From Kushneria aurantia DSM 21353 (GTDB lineage: Bacteria > Pseudomonadota > Gammaproteobacteria > Pseudomonadales > Halomonadaceae): DNA of 64,000 nt. The translations under genes were made by a program, and so were the position numbers. The first letter of the stretch is position 1; each line of letters begins with the position of its first letter. The notes beneath the pieces were generated by a model that was not told the origin of the DNA, did no database searches, and saw only the letters and a program-made list of their open reading frames with translations. Positions 35,168-44,611 of this stretch are shown here, piece after piece. Location of the stretch: the NCBI RefSeq assembly GCF_000382245.1, contig NZ_KB907870.1, forward strand, positions 1-64,000. The letters are read 5' to 3'.

Positions 35168-35881
35168 TCAGCGACAGATGCCGTAACCGCGCATGCCCAG
35201 GTGAAAATGATCGCGGTGGGCGGCGTTGTACTCCGGCCCCAGGGCATTGCCGAAAGTATCGCAGCTCTCGCTTAGCGCACGGTGCAGAAACTCGCCGCGT
35301 GGCCCGCCATCCTCCCAGTCGGCAATTACCCGTGCGCGGCTACCGTCGGCAAAACGAAAGCCGGTGACATCCAGCGCCTCGGCGGTGGCGTGTTCGCTGC
35401 GCCGGCCACTCTCACGTCCATAGACGTTGCGGCAGGCGAAACTGCCGACGTGATCGACACGACTCACCGGCGCATCGAAAATCTCGCGCGCGGCGGGCTG
35501 TAGCCGGTGGCGCTCGTAGAGCGTCCAGGCCAGCGCCATCGGGCAGGTCGCAAGAAAGCTGGAGCTGAACGCGACCGAGGTCGAGCGCACCCGCACCACG
35601 TTTTCCAGTTGGCACTGGCCAATCTCGGGGCTTCCCACCGTGGCGTAGTCGATCGCTCCGGCATCGCGGGCACGCGCCAGCGCCGCCGCGCAGCGTTCAG
35701 GGTCGCTACCCAGCGCCTTCAACTTCATGGTGGTCAGGGCATTGAGTGGATCATCGACGTTGACCGGCGCAAAGGGATTGTACTGCGCCGGCACACGCTC
35801 TGCGCCGGGCCACTGCTGCCATAGCCAGAGCGCCGCCAGAGCGGGAGACAGCAATATCACAAGCAGCAGGTAGCGCATCAA
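35168..35881 (-). CDS. Extensin-like family protein
   Basis: A 237-residue protein with one N-terminal membrane segment or signal (about 4-20) and an extensin-like C-terminal domain (PF06904 type). Family hallmarks: conserved CxLE ([12 protein letters not shown]), [28 protein letters not shown] (about 147-174) and the C-terminal [17 protein letters not shown]. The histidine and aspartate pattern ([16 protein letters not shown]) resembles a LAS/peptidase M15-like zinc site, so murein hydrolysis is plausible but unproved. It lies about 100 bp upstream of purE in the same direction. Confidence 0.88.
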   Translation of the reverse strand: MMRYLLLVILLSPALAALWLWQQWPGAERVPAQYNPFAPVNVDDPLNALTTMKLKALGSDPERCAAALARARDAGAIDYATVGSPEIGQCQLENVVRVRSTSVAFSSSFLATCPMALAWTLYERHRLQPAAREIFDAPVSRVDHVGSFACRNVYGRESGRRSEHATAEALDVTGFRFADGSRARVIADWEDGGPRGEFLHRALSESCDTFGNALGPEYNAAHRDHFHLGMRGYGICR

Positions 35882-35981
35882 GGCCTCGTCGTTCTCGGTG
35901 GCGATTTGCCCTTGTCAGATTAGACGCAGGCGCGCATTGACACATGGCGACCAGATGGGACCGGGCAGTAATATCGAGCGT

Positions 35982-36015
35982 AAAAAAATCCCGCATGAAA
36001 AAGGACATGCGGGAT
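35982..36015 (-). terminator. Intrinsic terminator downstream of the BCCT gene
   Basis: Perfect 10-bp stem (35988-35997 with 36006-36015, ATCCCGCATG/CATGCGGGAT), 8-nt loop, and on the minus strand a T-run (complement of A35982-35988). It lies 160 bp beyond the BCCT stop codon. Between them (36117-36143) is an 8-codon frame with a good Shine-Dalgarno, listed under findings. Confidence 0.85.
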
Positions 36016-36175
36016 GAGGTGGGGGTGTTGCAGTGCATCAAGGATGCAGGAAACGAAGCAGATCCGAGTCTGGCGTCTCGAATCGAATTCATTATTGCGC
36101 AAGACTCGTTATCACGCTAATTAGCAATGCGGATGATCGCCATAAGTCACCTCAATCAAATCATCCGCCTGCACT

Positions 36176-37843
36176 CTACTCCTCGATATGGCCGGTACCC
36201 CGGTCACGGTTGATACGGCGATATTTGACGTCCGGCGTGCGGCGAATGCGCTCCTCGTGGGCGTGGCGCATCTCATCGGCCTCGAAGGCGTCGGCGCCGA
36301 TCGGCGTATCGTTGTGCTGGCGATAGAGGTTGCGCAGCATCTGCTTGCGATCGGCGCGAAGCTCCTTGATCAGCACATAGATCATACCGTAGACGATCAG
36401 CGTGAAAGGCAGCGCCGACACCACCGCCGCCGACTGTAGACCGCTGAGACCACTTTCACCGCCGGCGGTAATCAGAATCAAACAGATGGCAGCGATCAGC
36501 ACCCCCCAGGTCACGCGCTTGTAAAGCGGCGGGTTGAGCGAGCCCTTGTCGGTCATCTGGCCCACGATATAGGCCGCCGAGTCCGCCGAGGTGACCAGAA
36601 AGATAAAGATCAGAATCATCGCCACGATCGACAGTGCGAAGCTGAATGGCATCTGGTCGAACATCACGAACAGCGCCGAGGTGATGTTGTTGCTGGTCGC
36701 CTGGGCCAGGTCGGTGCCCTGGAAGATATCCATGTGCAGCGCCGCGCCGCCAAACACGCCGATCCAGGCGCAGGCCAGAATGGGCGGTACAATCAGCACG
36801 CCGAAAACGTACTGTTTGATGGTGCGCCCGCGGGAGATACGCGCCACGAAAGTGCCCACAAAAGGCGACCAGGCAATCACCCAGGCCCAGTAGAACACTG
36901 TCCAGCTGCTGGCCCAGTCGGTATCGCTGTAGGGGCTCAGACGCAGACTCATGGCAAGGAAGTTCTGCAGATAGTCACCCAGGCCCAGCGTAATGGTCTC
37001 CAGAATCGCGACTGTGGGGCCGGTGATGAGGATATAGGCCATCATCGCCAGGCACAGCGCCATGTTGATGTTGGACAGACGCTTGATGCCCTTGTCGAGC
37101 CCGGACATGGTGGAAAGCATATAGCAGACGAACATCGCAAACAGAATGATCGCCTGCCACTTAAGCCCTTCGGTGACGTTGAATACGGCGTGCAGGCCGC
37201 CGTTGATCTGCAGTACCGCCAGCCCGATCGAGGTAGCCACCCCCATCACGGTCGCCACCACCGCAAAGGTATCCAGCGTACCGCCGGCCAGCACCCTGCC
37301 CTTGCCGAGTTTGGCGGTCAGCGGTGACATGACAGTAGAGACCAGACCGGTCTGGCCCTTGCGAAACTGGGTCCAGGCGATGATCAGTCCCACCACCGAG
37401 AAGGTCGCCCACTGGTGCACACCCCAGTTGAAGAAGGCGTACTGAATAGCCAGTCGTGCCGCCTGAGGCGTTTCACCCTCGACGTCCCCGAAAGGCGGAT
37501 TGGCGAAGTGGGTCATCGGCTCGGCCATGCCGTAGAACACCAGGCCCACGCCAAAGCCGCCGGCCAGCAGCATGCTGACCCAGGAGAAAAAGTCATAGGT
37601 CGGCCGGCTCTCCTGGGGGCCGAGACGTATCTTGCCGTATTTACTGAACGCCAGCCCCAGCAGAAAGATAACGAAGCCGAATACCGAAAAAAGATAGAAC
37701 CAGCCGAAGAGATGCGTCACGCCATTGAGCGCGGCGCTGGCGCCGGCGCTGAAGGACTGCGGGAAGATGGCACCCACCGCTACCAGAATGGTAATGACGA
37801 TGGTGGAGGCAACAAAAACGCGCTGCCTGGGAGCGATGTGCAT
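36176..37843 (-). CDS. BCCT family betaine/choline/carnitine transporter
   Basis: A 555-residue secondary transporter with 12 membrane segments and a charged C-terminal tail of about 60 residues. The BCCT signature WAWVIAWSPFVGTFVARISRGRT (about 315-338) is complete, and the substrate aromatic-box region is in the same helix. GGFGVGLVFYGMAEP (about 95-110) is the glycine-rich TM3 pattern, which in Na+-coupled members includes the GMG-type motif; here it reads GFGVG, as in many Na+-coupled betaine carriers. Likely an osmoprotectant importer. The minus strand upstream has TTGACA at 37907-37902, but no -10 at standard spacing. Confidence 0.92.
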   Translation of the reverse strand: MHIAPRQRVFVASTIVITILVAVGAIFPQSFSAGASAALNGVTHLFGWFYLFSVFGFVIFLLGLAFSKYGKIRLGPQESRPTYDFFSWVSMLLAGGFGVGLVFYGMAEPMTHFANPPFGDVEGETPQAARLAIQYAFFNWGVHQWATFSVVGLIIAWTQFRKGQTGLVSTVMSPLTAKLGKGRVLAGGTLDTFAVVATVMGVATSIGLAVLQINGGLHAVFNVTEGLKWQAIILFAMFVCYMLSTMSGLDKGIKRLSNINMALCLAMMAYILITGPTVAILETITLGLGDYLQNFLAMSLRLSPYSDTDWASSWTVFYWAWVIAWSPFVGTFVARISRGRTIKQYVFGVLIVPPILACAWIGVFGGAALHMDIFQGTDLAQATSNNITSALFVMFDQMPFSFALSIVAMILIFIFLVTSADSAAYIVGQMTDKGSLNPPLYKRVTWGVLIAAICLILITAGGESGLSGLQSAAVVSALPFTLIVYGMIYVLIKELRADRKQMLRNLYRQHNDTPIGADAFEADEMRHAHEERIRRTPDVKYRRINRDRGTGHIEE

Positions 37844-37981
37844 AGTGGCGCGACCCTTCTGTCATTGTGTGGGATCATCACAGTCTAGTGCAGATAACCG
37901 GTGTCAACGCCAGCCTGTTCTTTTTTATACGTTCTTCCCGCGCTCACAGTGGATGAGGTCCCCCTCATCGAGGCAAGGTTG

Positions 37982-38368
37982 TCAAAACCGGCTGCGTATC
38001 AGCATCACGGTCGCCATGCCCAGCGCAGTGAATGCCAGCGAACCCAGCAGATGGGCCGCAATGCCGGCCAGCGCCGCCAGCCAGCGCCCCGCTTCCAGCT
38101 GACCCACGATTTCAAGCGAGAAGGTCGAAAAGGTAGTCAACGCGCCCAGAAAGCCGGTGATCACGAACAGCTTCCAGTAGGGTGACAGCGCCGGCAGAAA
38201 ACCGAACAGCGCAAAGGCGATGCCGATCAGCCAGGCGCCCAGCAGGTTGGCCACCAGGGTCCCCGGTGGCAGCAGCGGAAAAAGCGCGTTGAGCGCCAGC
38301 GACAGCCCCCAGCGCAGGTTGGCGCCCAGCGCCGCGCCGAGACCGACTGCCAACAGTGAAAGCCACAT
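37982..38368 (-). CDS. crcB: Fluoride channel/exporter CrcB (Fluc)
   Basis: A 128-residue membrane protein with four membrane segments; two copies form the dual-topology Fluc channel that expels fluoride. Conserved residues: R19 (GANLRW), N41 (VANLLGAWLIG), and the GFLGALTTFSTFS block (72-84) with the sodium-site and phenylalanine-box residues. The start at 38368 has GGGAG 7-8 nt upstream; an earlier ATG at 38401 is less likely. No fluoride riboswitch motif was identified in the 150 bp upstream. Divergent from cvfB. Confidence 0.93.
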   Translation of the reverse strand: MWLSLLAVGLGAALGANLRWGLSLALNALFPLLPPGTLVANLLGAWLIGIAFALFGFLPALSPYWKLFVITGFLGALTTFSTFSLEIVGQLEAGRWLAALAGIAAHLLGSLAFTALGMATVMLIRSRF

Positions 38369-38521
38369 CCTGTATCTCCCGGCAAGGATTGCGCTCGCCA
38401 CCCATTGGGCGTCGCAAAAGCGATAATGGTGGCAGGGGCGCCTGCTGTCGGCAAATTGCCGCCCTGCCCCGCCCGCAAAGTTTGCGCTACCATGGCCGCA
38501 TTTCGCGCAGGAGATACTGCC

Positions 38522-39364
38522 ATGGCGGCCATGGGTCGTTTCAACAGACTCGAGATCAAAAGACGCGCCGACTTCGGGCTCTACCTTGACGGTGGCACTC
38601 TGGGCGATATCCTGCTGCCCTCACGCTATGTGCCACGCGACGCCGACACCGCCCCGGGCGATCATCTCGAGGTGTTCGTCTACCTCGACAGCGAAGACCG
38701 CCCCATCGCCACCACCCGGAAACCGCGGGTACAGGTCGGCGAATTCGCTCGCCTGAAGGTGGTGGCGCGCACTCCGGTGGGCGTTTTTCTCGACTGGGGA
38801 CTGCCCAAGGACCTGCTGCTGCCCCACTCCGAGGAGCGCGCGCAGCGGCCGCTGCAGGCGGGCGATAGCTGCCTGGTGCATGTCTATCTCGACAGCCGCA
38901 CCCACCGCATCACCGCCTCCATGCGTCTTGACCGCCATCTGAGCCGTGAAGCCCCCGCCTATCGTGCCGGGGAAGCCGTTTCATTGTTGATCACCGGCCC
39001 GACCGATCTGGGCTTCAATGCCATTATCAACCATCGCCATCGCGGCCTGTTGCACCGCAGCGAAGTAAGCCGCGCGCCGGCCACCGGCGCCCGTATCAAG
39101 GGTTATGTACGCCGCGTGCGGCCGGATGGCGGTATCGATCTGAGCCTCACCCCGACCCACGAGCAGATCGCCGAATCGCTGGAGGAGCAGATCATGGCGG
39201 CGCTGCGCGACAACGACGGCGAGCTGGCGCTGAGCGACAGGAGCGATCCGGCACTGATCCGGGAGACCTTCGGGGTCAGCAAGGGCAGTTTCAAAAAAGC
39301 GCTCGGCGGGCTCTACAAGCGCGGGGCGATCGTCATCGAAGCCGAGCGGATACGGCTGGCGTAG
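38522..39364 (+). CDS. cvfB: CvfB-like S1 RNA-binding protein
   Basis: A 280-residue cytoplasmic RNA-binding protein of the CvfB/YitL family: three S1-like domains in tandem followed by a winged-helix domain (about 205-280; FGVSKGSFKKALGGLYKRGAIVI is the conserved end). S1-type turns appear as GEFARLKVVARTPVGVFLDWGLPKDLLLP (about 70-98). S. aureus CvfB influences virulence gene expression; the role in this group is unknown. The start at 38522 has AGGAG 9 nt upstream. It is divergent from crcB with about 150 bp between starts. Confidence 0.9.
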   Translation: MAAMGRFNRLEIKRRADFGLYLDGGTLGDILLPSRYVPRDADTAPGDHLEVFVYLDSEDRPIATTRKPRVQVGEFARLKVVARTPVGVFLDWGLPKDLLLPHSEERAQRPLQAGDSCLVHVYLDSRTHRITASMRLDRHLSREAPAYRAGEAVSLLITGPTDLGFNAIINHRHRGLLHRSEVSRAPATGARIKGYVRRVRPDGGIDLSLTPTHEQIAESLEEQIMAALRDNDGELALSDRSDPALIRETFGVSKGSFKKALGGLYKRGAIVIEAERIRLA

Positions 39365-39410
39365 CCTGTTCGGTCGCAGGCGATACACGGCCAGCCGTCA
39401 CACACGATTT

Positions 39411-39438
39411 TTGCCTTGTCGCCTCGGATCGCTATAGT
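39411..39438 (+). promoter_or_regulatory. Sigma-70-type promoter of maeA
   Basis: TTGCCT (39411-39416), 16-bp spacer, TATAGT (39433-39438). Predicted start about 39445, 80 bp upstream of the maeA ATG. Confidence 0.6.
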
Positions 39439-39523
39439 AATGTCGGCTGCTCGCTGACGGCCCCTGTCGCCCGGCGGTGCAGCGCAATCGGTCTCCTCTC
39501 ACTGTCCAAAGCGAGTCCTGCAG

Positions 39524-41215
39524 ATGTCACAAAACCCCTCTCGTCCGCTCTATATCGTTCACTCGGGCCCAACCCTGCTGGAGACACCGCTGCTCAACAA
39601 GGACAGCGCCTTTTCGCTCGAGGAGCGTATCCAGTTCAATCTGCTCGGGCTCCTGCCGCAAAATATCGAAACCATCGAGGAGCAGGCCGACCGCGCCTAC
39701 CGCCAGTACGAACAGCAGGGCAGCGATCTCGACCGTCACATCTATCTGCGCTCGATCCAGGACAGCAACGAAACGCTGTTCTTCCGCCTGCTGGAAGATC
39801 ATCTCGAAGAGATGCTGCCGATCATCTACACCCCCACGGTGGGCGAGGCGTGTCAGGCCTTTTCACAGATCTATCGTTCCCACCGCGGCCTGTTCATCTC
39901 CTACGACCATCGCGACCACATCACCGATATCCTGCACAGCGCCACCAAGGACAACGTCAAGGTGGTGGTGATCACCGACAGCGAACGCATCCTGGGTCTC
40001 GGTGACCAGGGCATCGGCGGCATGGGCATTCCCATCGGCAAGCTGTCGCTCTACACCGCCTGTGGCGGCATCAGCCCCGCCTACACCATGCCGATCGTGC
40101 TGGATGTGGGCACCAACAACGACGACCTGCTCGACGATCCCATGTACATGGGCTGGCGCCATGAGCGCGTCACCGGTGATGACTACTACGACTTCGTCGA
40201 CCGCTGCGTCCAGGGCATCCGCAAACGCTGGCCAAACGCCATCATCCAGTTCGAGGATTTCGCCCAGGCCAACGCCATGCCGCTGCTGGAGCGCTATCGC
40301 GACGAGGTGTGCTGTTTCAACGACGATATCCAGGGCACCGCTTCGGTGGCACTGGGCACCCTGTTCGCCGCCTGCAAGGCGAAAAACGAAAAGCTCTCCG
40401 AACAGACCATCACCTTCGTCGGCGCCGGTTCGGCGGGCGCGGGCATCGCCGAGCAGATCATTCTCGCCATGCAGGAAGAGGGCATCTCCGAAGCCGAGGC
40501 GCGCAAGCGGGTCTTCATGGTCGACCGCTACGGGCTGCTGACCGACGATATGTCGAATCTGGTCAACTTCCAGCGCAAACTGGTGCAAAAGCGCGCCGAC
40601 CTCGCCGACTGGGATACCGGCGACGGCGATCTCGCTCTCATCGATGTGGTACGCAACGCCAAACCCACGGTCCTGATCGGCGTCTCCGGCCAGCGTGGTC
40701 TGTTCACCGAAGAAGTGATCAGGACCATGCAGTCAAACTGCGAAGAGCCGCTGGTGATGCCGCTCTCCAACCCCACGTCACGGGTCGAGGCGACCCCGCG
40801 GGAGATTCTCGAGTGGACCGACGGCAAGGCGCTGGTCTCTACCGGAAGCCCCTTCAAGCCGGTTTCGCTGGGCGAGCGTAAAATACCCATCGCTCAGTGC
40901 AACAACGCCTACATCTTCCCCGGCGTGGGGCTGGGCGCGATCACCGTGCAAGCTTCGCGGATTACCGACGGCATGCTGATGTCGGCGGCGCGAGCGCTGG
41001 CTGACTGTTCGCCGGTAGCAATCGACGGCAAGGGCGCGGTGCTGCCGCCGCTGGCCGACATTCAGCAGGTCAGCCGCAAAATCGCCATCGCAGTCGCCAA
41101 ACGCGCCCAGCAGGACGGCGTGGCGCTGGAGACCGACGACGCCACCATCGAGAAAGCGATCGACGATAACTTCTGGCTACCGCGCTATCGCCACTACCGT
41201 CGCGCCTCCTACTGA
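39524..41215 (+). CDS. maeA: NAD-dependent malic enzyme
   Basis: A 563-residue malic enzyme of the MaeA/SfcA type, oxidatively decarboxylating L-malate to pyruvate and CO2. The N-terminal domain has [13 protein letters not shown] (about 105-117) with the catalytic tyrosine; [20 protein letters not shown] carries the conserved arginine and dinucleotide region; EDFAQANA holds metal ligands; [15 protein letters not shown] (about 296-310) is the Rossmann glycine motif. Length equals E. coli MaeA (565). Monocistronic between a promoter and a hairpin. Confidence 0.96.
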   Translation: MSQNPSRPLYIVHSGPTLLETPLLNKDSAFSLEERIQFNLLGLLPQNIETIEEQADRAYRQYEQQGSDLDRHIYLRSIQDSNETLFFRLLEDHLEEMLPIIYTPTVGEACQAFSQIYRSHRGLFISYDHRDHITDILHSATKDNVKVVVITDSERILGLGDQGIGGMGIPIGKLSLYTACGGISPAYTMPIVLDVGTNNDDLLDDPMYMGWRHERVTGDDYYDFVDRCVQGIRKRWPNAIIQFEDFAQANAMPLLERYRDEVCCFNDDIQGTASVALGTLFAACKAKNEKLSEQTITFVGAGSAGAGIAEQIILAMQEEGISEAEARKRVFMVDRYGLLTDDMSNLVNFQRKLVQKRADLADWDTGDGDLALIDVVRNAKPTVLIGVSGQRGLFTEEVIRTMQSNCEEPLVMPLSNPTSRVEATPREILEWTDGKALVSTGSPFKPVSLGERKIPIAQCNNAYIFPGVGLGAITVQASRITDGMLMSAARALADCSPVAIDGKGAVLPPLADIQQVSRKIAIAVAKRAQQDGVALETDDATIEKAIDDNFWLPRYRHYRRASY

Positions 41216-41239
41216 GGTCAGGCCTCTGCTACAAACAAC

Positions 41240-41264
41240 AAGAGCGCCCGTGTGGCGCTCTTTG
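41240..41264 (+). terminator. Hairpin terminator between convergent maeA and araB-like gene
   Basis: Perfect 9-bp stem (41240-41248 with 41254-41262, AAGAGCGCC/GGCGCTCTT), 5-nt loop, short T-tail. Located between convergent genes and possibly bidirectional. Confidence 0.7.
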
Positions 41265-41277
41265 AATAGCGCGAAAC

Positions 41278-42855
41278 TCAATGATGTGAATCAAGGCGAA
41301 AGGCTCTCAAGCGGGGCAGAACCGAAGCGAGATCGACGTATTGGCCTTCGCCAAAACCGAAATAGAGTTCGCAGAACAGCGCATAAAGTTTCTCCCGCGC
41401 TTCATTAAACGAAGGGTTGGGAACCACCTTGCTCAATGGGGGACACAGCCTCGCCTGTGCAGCCTCTATCGAGTCGAATAGCCCTGCGGCCATGGCAGCG
41501 AAAATACAGGCTCCCACGCCGGTGGGAGAGCGATCCGGCACGTAAACATCAACGCCCAGCATGTCGGCATAAATCTGGTTCAGTGGTCGATTTTTCCGAG
41601 GTATACCACCGCCGTTGATCACCCTGTGGATATCGAGACCATGCGCTGCCATCCGCTCATGAATGATACGTACATGCATCGCCATTCCCTCCAGGGCGGC
41701 ATGCATCTCGTCGACAGCAGTGTGACCGAGATCCCAACCCAGCGTGACGCCTGCAAGATCGGAACGGACCAGCACCGTGCGATCACCATTATCCCAGACA
41801 AGGCGAAGCATGCCGGTTTGACCTGGACGTCGCGCTTCCAGACCTCTGCAAAGTTCGGAAGGAGACGACCCGGCTCGACGGGCTATCGCTTCAAAAATAT
41901 CACCGGTCGCCGACTGTCCCGCCTCCACGCCCATCACGCCTGGAAGAACACTACCAGGGACAGCGCCACAGATACCCGGCACTGGTGACATCGACTCACT
42001 CCCCATGGCAATAATACATGTTGAGGTGCCGACCACATTGACAATATCACCATAATGGCAACCACTACCGATAGCATCCCAATGACTATCAAATGCACCG
42101 AAAGGTATGGGAATGCCCGCTGTGAGCCCCAATTCTTCCGCCCACTCACAAGCAAGATGACCGGCTACTTCAGTGGAGTGCCCATAGCGACCACTCAACC
42201 TGTCGTTAATGCCATTCAATAATGGATCAACACGGCAAAGAAAATCCTGAGATGGCAAGCCGCCCCAGGCCTCGCCCCACATCCATTTATGACCCATGCC
42301 ACATATCGAGCGTGGAAGCACATCTCGTGCACTCAGACCACAGAGCGTTGCGACCACCATGTCACAATGTTCCAGAGCCGTATAAAAACGGTCGCGCTTG
42401 TCAGGCTGTGTCCGCAGGAAATGCAGAAGCTTGGCATAACCCCACTCATGTGAATAAGTCCCGCCACACCACTTCAGCGCTTCCAACCCTTCCTTGCGCC
42501 CAAGTGCCGTTATTTCAGCGGCCTCGGCATGGGCACGGTGATCACACCACAGGTAGTAGTCATCAAGCGGGTGTAGATACTTATCCACCATAACAACGCT
42601 CGAACCGGTAGTATCGGCAGCCAGCGCCGCTATAGTCTTTCCGTCAACATTGCCATCACGGCAGGCCTTGTGCATCGCCGATACCAGAGCGTCCATATGA
42701 TCCCGATGGCTTTGTTGGGCACACAAGGGATCGCTGGGCGAGCGCTTGAGCGGATACTCGGCTATCGCAGTGCCAACGCTTTCCCCCGTGCTGGTCTCCA
42801 TAATCGTCACGCGCACACTTAGCGTGCCAAAATCGGCTCCAGCGACCAGTGTCAT
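41278..42855 (-). CDS. FGGY-family ribulokinase (AraB-like)
   Basis: A 525-residue sugar kinase of the FGGY family, closest in layout to L-ribulokinases: N-terminal AGADFGTLSVRVTI phosphate motif, CDHRAHAEAAEI (about 105-116), and the catalytic aspartate in IPFGAFDSHWDAIG (about 260-273). The ATP site glycine motif is VINGGGIPRKNRPLNQ. It would phosphorylate L-ribulose or a similar ketopentose. It overlaps the araD-like gene by 4 bp (ATGA). No arabinose isomerase gene is in the cluster. Last gene of the operon. Base composition is lower in GC than in maeA next door. Confidence 0.88.
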   Translation of the reverse strand: MTLVAGADFGTLSVRVTIMETSTGESVGTAIAEYPLKRSPSDPLCAQQSHRDHMDALVSAMHKACRDGNVDGKTIAALAADTTGSSVVMVDKYLHPLDDYYLWCDHRAHAEAAEITALGRKEGLEALKWCGGTYSHEWGYAKLLHFLRTQPDKRDRFYTALEHCDMVVATLCGLSARDVLPRSICGMGHKWMWGEAWGGLPSQDFLCRVDPLLNGINDRLSGRYGHSTEVAGHLACEWAEELGLTAGIPIPFGAFDSHWDAIGSGCHYGDIVNVVGTSTCIIAMGSESMSPVPGICGAVPGSVLPGVMGVEAGQSATGDIFEAIARRAGSSPSELCRGLEARRPGQTGMLRLVWDNGDRTVLVRSDLAGVTLGWDLGHTAVDEMHAALEGMAMHVRIIHERMAAHGLDIHRVINGGGIPRKNRPLNQIYADMLGVDVYVPDRSPTGVGACIFAAMAAGLFDSIEAAQARLCPPLSKVVPNPSFNEAREKLYALFCELYFGFGEGQYVDLASVLPRLRAFRLDSHH

Positions 42856-43553
42856 ACTACTTTCTCCTGGCCGTAGGTCGCACTGTTACCATGCTTGCGG
42901 AAAAAATGTCGATCGCGCAATGCATCCGGAATAGCCGTAATGTCGGGATTAAGCTGCCTGGTAAACCAGGCCATCCGCGCGCACTCTTCGAGTATCAGAG
43001 CATTAAGGGCAGCACTTTTGGGAGTCGCTCCCCATACAAAGGGGCCGTGTCCCGCCACCAGGATCGCTGGAATTGCCATCGGATCACGTCCCTTCAGGGC
43101 TTCCACAATCGCCTCCCCCGTCGCGGCTACATAATGTTCACCCAGTTCATCAGCGCGTAGATAGCGCGTTACAGGAATCTCGCCACAAAAATAATCTGCA
43201 TGTGTTGTTCCGAGACAAGGGATAGGAACGAGGGCCTGAGCGTAAATAGTGGCATAGGTGGAATGAGTATGAATCACACTGCCAATGCCTTCAAAAGCAC
43301 GATAAAGCACAAGATGTGTATCAAGATCCGAAGAAGGCCGAAGATGGTGGTCAACCCTTGTACCATCCAGACGTACCGCCACCATATCCTCGGATGTCAT
43401 AGTGTCATAGGAAACGCCCGAGGGCTTGATAACAACCTGACCGCTGGCTCGATCGATTCCACTCGCATTACCAAAGGTGGCCATGACAAGCCCATCGCGA
43501 ACAGTGTCCAGATTAGCTTCCAGAACGGCCTGTTTTAGATCGAGGATCGACAT
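42852..43553 (-). CDS. L-ribulose-5-phosphate 4-epimerase (AraD-like)
   Basis: A 233-residue class II aldolase-fold epimerase. Zinc ligands are visible: His in VIHTHSTYATIYAQ (HTHS, about 95-98) and the distal His in VAGHGPFVWG (about 169), with the TFGNASGIDR phosphate loop near 26-35. The usual size of AraD/SgbE/UlaF is 231. It converts L-ribulose-5-phosphate to D-xylulose-5-phosphate, entering the pentose phosphate pathway. Overlaps the kinase gene by 4 bp, and follows the binding-protein gene by 62 bp. Confidence 0.92.
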   Translation of the reverse strand: MSILDLKQAVLEANLDTVRDGLVMATFGNASGIDRASGQVVIKPSGVSYDTMTSEDMVAVRLDGTRVDHHLRPSSDLDTHLVLYRAFEGIGSVIHTHSTYATIYAQALVPIPCLGTTHADYFCGEIPVTRYLRADELGEHYVAATGEAIVEALKGRDPMAIPAILVAGHGPFVWGATPKSAALNALILEECARMAWFTRQLNPDITAIPDALRDRHFFRKHGNSATYGQEKVV

Positions 43554-43615
43554 ATCAATAGTTCTCTACAAGATTAGTGAGAGGAGCGCCCCCTCTTCAG
43601 AGAGCGCTCATAGGC

Positions 43616-44557
43616 TCAGCGGTCTGTCCAGCCCACATAATCACCAACATTTTGAGCCGTAATAAGCTTTGGCTCGATTAATATTTTTGCCTGCTCGGGC
43701 GAGTTACCCTCAAAAATCTGATAGGCGAGTTTCATTGCCTTTCCCGCCATAACATATGGGTCCTGACTGGCTGTTGCCTTGATAAGCGCATTACCCGACT
43801 CAAGGGATTGAACCGTATCCGGGGCGCCATCGACGCCTGTGATAATGATATTATCACGACCAAACTGCCGCGCGGCCAATTGTGCTCCCAATGCCATTGG
43901 ATCATTGGCACCGAATACAGCATCCAGATTGTTGTAACGTGTCAACAGGCCCTGCATAACGTTGAGACCGCCATCGCGACTGCCCTGGCCATTCTGGTCG
44001 TCTGAAAGAACATCAATATTGCTGTTCTTAGCAAAAACTTCCGTACAACCCTTGAAGCGATCATTCAGCGACGATGAGGAGGGGCCTTTGATAATTGCCA
44101 CATTCCCTTTTCCGTTCAAGGCGTCGACGATGTACTGACATGCCATACGGCCAGCGGCCACGTTATCCGTCATCACAGTAACTTCTGCGCCGGGAGCCGA
44201 AACGTCAAAAGCAGCGACAACAATACCGGCATTTTTGGCACGCTGTACAGCCGGAGCAATGGCGCTTTCATCGACCGCATTAAGCATGATGACATCTACG
44301 CCAGACGCAATGAAATTGTCTATCTGATTCACCTGCTTGTTAAGGTCATAATCCGCCGACACCGAAGTTATTTTAACCTCAGGATTAATTTCTTTGGCCG
44401 CATTAGTAATGCCTTTTATTGTGGCAACAAAGAAAGGGTTCCCCAGCAAAGCAACTGAAATACCCACTTTCTCCAATTGCTTTTCCTGCGCCATAGCGAC
44501 TCCGGATGTTACGGCAAAGGTAACAGCACAGAGAACAGCAGCGAGTTTTCTATACAT
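43616..44557 (-). CDS. ABC sugar transporter periplasmic binding protein (RbsB-like)
   Basis: A 313-residue type 1 periplasmic binding protein (Peripla_BP_4, RbsB family). Signal peptide about 1-23 (ending VAMAQEK). Hallmarks are GNPFFVATIKGITNAAKE after strand 1, the GVDVIMLNAVDESAI turn and FGANDPMALGAQLAA near residue 215-230. The start at 44557 with AGGAGA upstream is chosen over ATG at 44596. It follows the permease by 54 bp. Sugar specificity unknown; AraD/AraB partners suggest a pentose or related keto-sugar or pentitol. Confidence 0.93.
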   Translation of the reverse strand: MYRKLAAVLCAVTFAVTSGVAMAQEKQLEKVGISVALLGNPFFVATIKGITNAAKEINPEVKITSVSADYDLNKQVNQIDNFIASGVDVIMLNAVDESAIAPAVQRAKNAGIVVAAFDVSAPGAEVTVMTDNVAAGRMACQYIVDALNGKGNVAIIKGPSSSSLNDRFKGCTEVFAKNSNIDVLSDDQNGQGSRDGGLNVMQGLLTRYNNLDAVFGANDPMALGAQLAARQFGRDNIIITGVDGAPDTVQSLESGNALIKATASQDPYVMAGKAMKLAYQIFEGNSPEQAKILIEPKLITAQNVGDYVGWTDR

Positions 44558-44611
44558 GACATTTCTCCTGTTTACTTCATTGATCCAATTTTCCAACTCA
44601 TAACATCTTAA

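Noticed and set aside
35920-36102. Open frame of 60 codons behind the BCCT gene (minus strand)
   Set aside because: It runs through a strong intrinsic terminator and has no ribosome site.
37911-37981. GATGAGG/CCTCATC hairpin between crcB and the BCCT gene as a terminator
   Set aside because: The stem is short and has no T-run in either direction.
38369-38521. Fluoride riboswitch before crcB
   Set aside because: The conserved fluoride-aptamer pseudoknot sequence was not found in the region upstream of the start codon.
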